From Polaromonas sp. YR568 (GTDB lineage Bacteria; Pseudomonadota; Gammaproteobacteria; Burkholderiales; Burkholderiaceae): a DNA stretch of 9,362 nucleotides. A program made the position numbers and the translations under genes. The stretch covers positions 1 through 9,362 of the forward strand of contig CAMBWM010000081.1 of the NCBI GenBank assembly GCA_945871335.1, written 5' to 3'. Below the pieces are notes generated by a model, which saw nothing but the letters and a program-made list of their open reading frames with translations, was not told where the DNA came from and did not search any database. Positions 7,392 through 9,362 of this stretch are shown here, in pieces (the first letter of the stretch is position 1; the number at the start of each line of letters is the position of its first letter).

Positions 7392-8798
7392 ATGCAACCC
7401 AGCTTTCGCATTGCCGAAATTGAATTACTTGAAATTCCAGTGGTCCTGCGCATGCCCTTTCGCTTTGGCGTGGTCACGCTTCGAAAGTGTTTTCAGGCCT
7501 TTGTGCGAGCCCGTATCGTGATGCCCAATGGCCAAAGCCACTGGGGTGCCTCAGCCGAAATGATCGTACCCAAATGGTTCGACAAGAACATCCATCTCAG
7601 CGACGAAGACAACTTCGAGCAAGAACGCCATGTGCTGCGACTTGCCAAAGCCGCCTATTTGGCAGATGGCAGCCCCGACACCGCCTTTGGCCATTTTGCA
7701 CGCCACCACGAAGCACACCTGCTCACCTGCGCAGCAGAAAATCTCAACCCACTGCTAGCCAACTACGGCCCCGCGCTAATTGACCGCGCCCTTATCGACG
7801 CACTGTGCCGTGCCTTGGGCAAATCGTTTTATGCCGCCGTACAACAAAACACCCTTGGCATGGACGAACGCATGCCCGCTTTCCAGGACTTGGACATGGC
7901 CCGCTTTCTGTCAAGCCTCGAGCCAGCCAAAACCCTACACGCGCGGCACACCGTGGGCCTGCTGGACGCCATCACGCGGCAAGACGTGACCGAGCCCGTA
8001 AACGACGGCCTGCCCGAAACCTTGCAAGAAGTTCTGCAGGTCTACGGCCACAACTATTACAAACTCAAGGTTAGCGGCCGGATCGACGCAGACATCGATC
8101 GGCTGTGCGCCATCGCCTCGGTGCTGGACAACTTGTCCGAGCCTTACCACGCAACGCTGGACGGCAATGAGCAATACCAAAGCGCCGAGCAACTGCACGA
8201 GTTGCTCACGCGCATGCGCGCCCAACCCGCCCTGAAACGGATGGTGGCGAGCATCCTATTCATTGAACAACCCATCAACCGCCTGCATGCGCTGGATGTA
8301 GATCTAAAAAAACTGGACTTAGGCATGCCCGTGATCATTGACGAATCCGATGGACTGCTCGACACCTTTGTGATGGCCCGCAAGCAGGGCTACACCGGCA
8401 TTTCAAGCAAAACATGCAAAGGTGTGTACCGATCGCTGCTGAATGCGGCACGCTGCGCTACCTGGAACGAAGAGGCGTCTACACCAGGGCGCTATTTCAT
8501 GTCAGCCGAAGACCTCACTGTGCAAGCCGGTTTGTCGGTACAGCAAGACCTTGCACTGGTCAACCTGATTGGCGTAACCCATGTTGAACGAAATGGACAC
8601 CACTATGTCAATGGCTTGCAATCGCGTCCTCAAGCAGAACAAGCCGCCTTTTGCAAGGCACACCCTGACATGTACGAACACAGCCACGGTGCTGCCCGTT
8701 TGCGCATCCGCGACGGCCAACTTCATATCGCCTCACTTGATGCACCTGGCTACGCCAGCACCGTGATGCCCGACTTTTCTGACATGCAATCCCTTTAA
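7392..8798 (+). CDS. Enolase-superfamily protein (mandelate racemase/muconate lactonizing enzyme type)
   Basis: Enolase-superfamily enzymes remove the proton next to a carboxylate and stabilise the resulting enolate with Mg2+. In this 468-residue protein the barrel half shows a KxK pair K224/K226 (YYKLKVSG), metal ligands D257 (TLDGNEQY), E292 (FIEQPI) and D317 (VIIDESDG), and a second lysine K340 (GISSKTCKG) on the opposite face. This set fits the muconate-lactonizing-enzyme/dipeptide-epimerase subgroup, which does racemization, cycloisomerization or dehydration. The protein is about 100 residues longer than usual, with extra sequence between the N-terminal capping domain and the barrel (about residues 60-180) and a C-terminal tail (about 420-468). 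The start follows the isomerase-like gene by 16 bases, with a modest AAGAGA ribosome binding site. It probably catalyses the first or second step on the imported carboxylate. The reaction is not assignable from sequence. Confidence 0.88.
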   Translation: MQPSFRIAEIELLEIPVVLRMPFRFGVVTLRKCFQAFVRARIVMPNGQSHWGASAEMIVPKWFDKNIHLSDEDNFEQERHVLRLAKAAYLADGSPDTAFGHFARHHEAHLLTCAAENLNPLLANYGPALIDRALIDALCRALGKSFYAAVQQNTLGMDERMPAFQDLDMARFLSSLEPAKTLHARHTVGLLDAITRQDVTEPVNDGLPETLQEVLQVYGHNYYKLKVSGRIDADIDRLCAIASVLDNLSEPYHATLDGNEQYQSAEQLHELLTRMRAQPALKRMVASILFIEQPINRLHALDVDLKKLDLGMPVIIDESDGLLDTFVMARKQGYTGISSKTCKGVYRSLLNAARCATWNEEASTPGRYFMSAEDLTVQAGLSVQQDLALVNLIGVTHVERNGHHYVNGLQSRPQAEQAAFCKAHPDMYEHSHGAARLRIRDGQLHIASLDAPGYASTVMPDFSDMQSL

Positions 8799-8816
8799 TT
8801 ACGCAACCCAAACCAA

Positions 8817-8828
8817 CACCCGCGGGTG
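8817..8828 (+). promoter_or_regulatory. Perfect 12-bp GC-rich palindrome between the enolase-like and second Bug genes
   Basis: CACCCGCGGGTG reads the same on both strands and sits 18 bases after the enolase stop and 25 bases before the next start. With no loop and no T-run it is a poor terminator; an operator for a dimeric regulator is possible, as is chance. Confidence 0.4.
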
Positions 8829-8844
8829 CTGAACCTAACCATTT

Positions 8845-8851
8845 GGAGACA
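8845..8851 (+). promoter_or_regulatory. Ribosome binding site of the second Bug gene
   Basis: GGAGACA ends two bases before the ATG at 8854; its GGAG core (8845-8848) is five bases from the start. It fixes the start of a gene that is open at the window edge and repeats the form seen upstream of tctC. Confidence 0.75.
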
Positions 8852-8853
8852 AC

Positions 8854-9362
8854 ATGAAAATATCTCAAAAAACAGCGCTGATATCCTTGACCTTCCTTGC
8901 AGTGCTAGCCCCATGGAGCGCCACTGCACAGGGAACTTATCCCAACAAACCAATACGAGTGATCGTGCCATTTGCCGCTGGCAGCACGACCGACATCATT
9001 GCACGTGCTATTTCAGACAAGATGAGTCAGAGCATGGGACAAACACTGGTCATTGATAACCGCGGCGGCGCAAGCGGCACCATTGGTCAGCAAGCTGTTG
9101 CCACTTCAGCACCTGATGGTTACACCATCATGATTCACTCTTCATCGCACACCGTCAGTCCTTCAACCTTTGCAAAGTTGCCGTTCGACACTGTGAATGA
9201 TTTTGCAGGTGTAACCCCGATTTCAAGCACACCCAATGTGCTGGTCATGTCGCCCACAAAAAACATCAAGACGCTGCAAGAACTGCTAACAGCTGCACGG
9301 GCCAAGCCTGGAGGAATGAATTTTGCGTCTGCTGGTCAGGGCAGTGCAACGCATTTGAACGC
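8854..9362 (+). CDS. Second Bug-family (TctC-like) substrate-binding protein, N-terminal part
   Basis: The frame is open from ATG 8854 to the end of the window, giving 169 complete residues of a protein normally about 320-330 long. It starts with a Sec signal peptide: MKISQK, a hydrophobic stretch at about 8-20, and cleavage probably after ATA (residues 23-25). The mature part has the standard Bug landmarks YPNKPIRVIVPFAAGSTTD (29-47), NRGGASGTIG (69-78), APDGYTI (86-92), LPFDTVNDF (109-117) and the second ligand loop ASAGQGSATHL (158-168). It is a more conventional Bug protein than the tctC product, with clearly different loop residues, so it likely binds another solute or binds it with different specificity. 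No membrane subunits are visible after it in this window. It could share TctAB, use a transporter elsewhere, or act as a sensor receptor. Codon use looks slightly more AT-rich than upstream, judged by eye. Confidence 0.93.
   Translation, partial: MKISQKTALISLTFLAVLAPWSATAQGTYPNKPIRVIVPFAAGSTTDIIARAISDKMSQSMGQTLVIDNRGGASGTIGQQAVATSAPDGYTIMIHSSSHTVSPSTFAKLPFDTVNDFAGVTPISSTPNVLVMSPTKNIKTLQELLTAARAKPGGMNFASAGQGSATHLN

Noticed and set aside
8799..8853. Intrinsic terminator after the enolase-like gene
   Set aside because: The only inverted repeat has no loop and no T-run follows it, so read-through into the second Bug gene is likely.
8826..9056. Open frame overlapping the start of the second Bug gene
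   Set aside because: The frame beginning at ATG 8854 has a signal peptide and all Bug motifs; the other frame has none.

Overview
The window is a compact block of genes, all on the + strand, for taking up and breaking down an organic acid. It most likely comes from a betaproteobacterium of the order Burkholderiales, probably Comamonadaceae-like. The reasons are two Bug-type periplasmic binding proteins, a tripartite tricarboxylate transporter (TTT) with metabolic enzymes on both sides, moderately GC-rich codon use (judged by eye), and AGGAGACA-type ribosome binding sites. No tRNA, rRNA, CRISPR array, insertion sequence or phage gene was seen. Both ends of the window cut through genes.

Layout: (1) 1-639 is the C-terminal part of an NADH:flavin oxidoreductase (old yellow enzyme family). 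(2) 654-1298 is a TetR-family regulator. (3) 1295-2314 is a Rossmann-fold NAD-dependent epimerase/dehydratase-like protein whose YxxxK lysine is missing. (4) 2301-3383 is an enlarged DapA/DHDPS-superfamily protein that keeps the Schiff-base lysine but lacks the DHDPS substrate-carboxylate arginine. (5) After a 69-base gap holding a weak terminator-like hairpin come the three TTT components: tctC (3453-4460), a strong 10-bp stem-loop, tctB (4513-5043) and tctA (5043-6536). (6) 6533-7375 is a sugar-phosphate isomerase/epimerase-type TIM barrel. (7) 7392-8798 is a long enolase-superfamily protein with both catalytic-type lysines. (8) After a short gap with a 12-bp perfect palindrome, a second, divergent Bug binding protein starts at 8854 and runs off the window.

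Genes 1-4 and tctB through the enolase are joined by overlaps or gaps of 16 bases or less (ATGA, TGATG and a 14-base overlap), so they are probably co-transcribed and translationally coupled. The working model is inference. A carboxylate is captured in the periplasm by TctC and imported by TctAB. It is then changed by proton abstraction (enolase-superfamily protein), isomerization (TIM barrel), redox steps (SDR-like protein, flavoprotein) and an aldolase or dehydratase step (DapA-like), under TetR control. The substrate cannot be read from the sequence. The SDR-like, DapA-like and enolase-like proteins all depart from the textbook members of their families, so this looks like an uncharacterised catabolic pathway rather than a known one.
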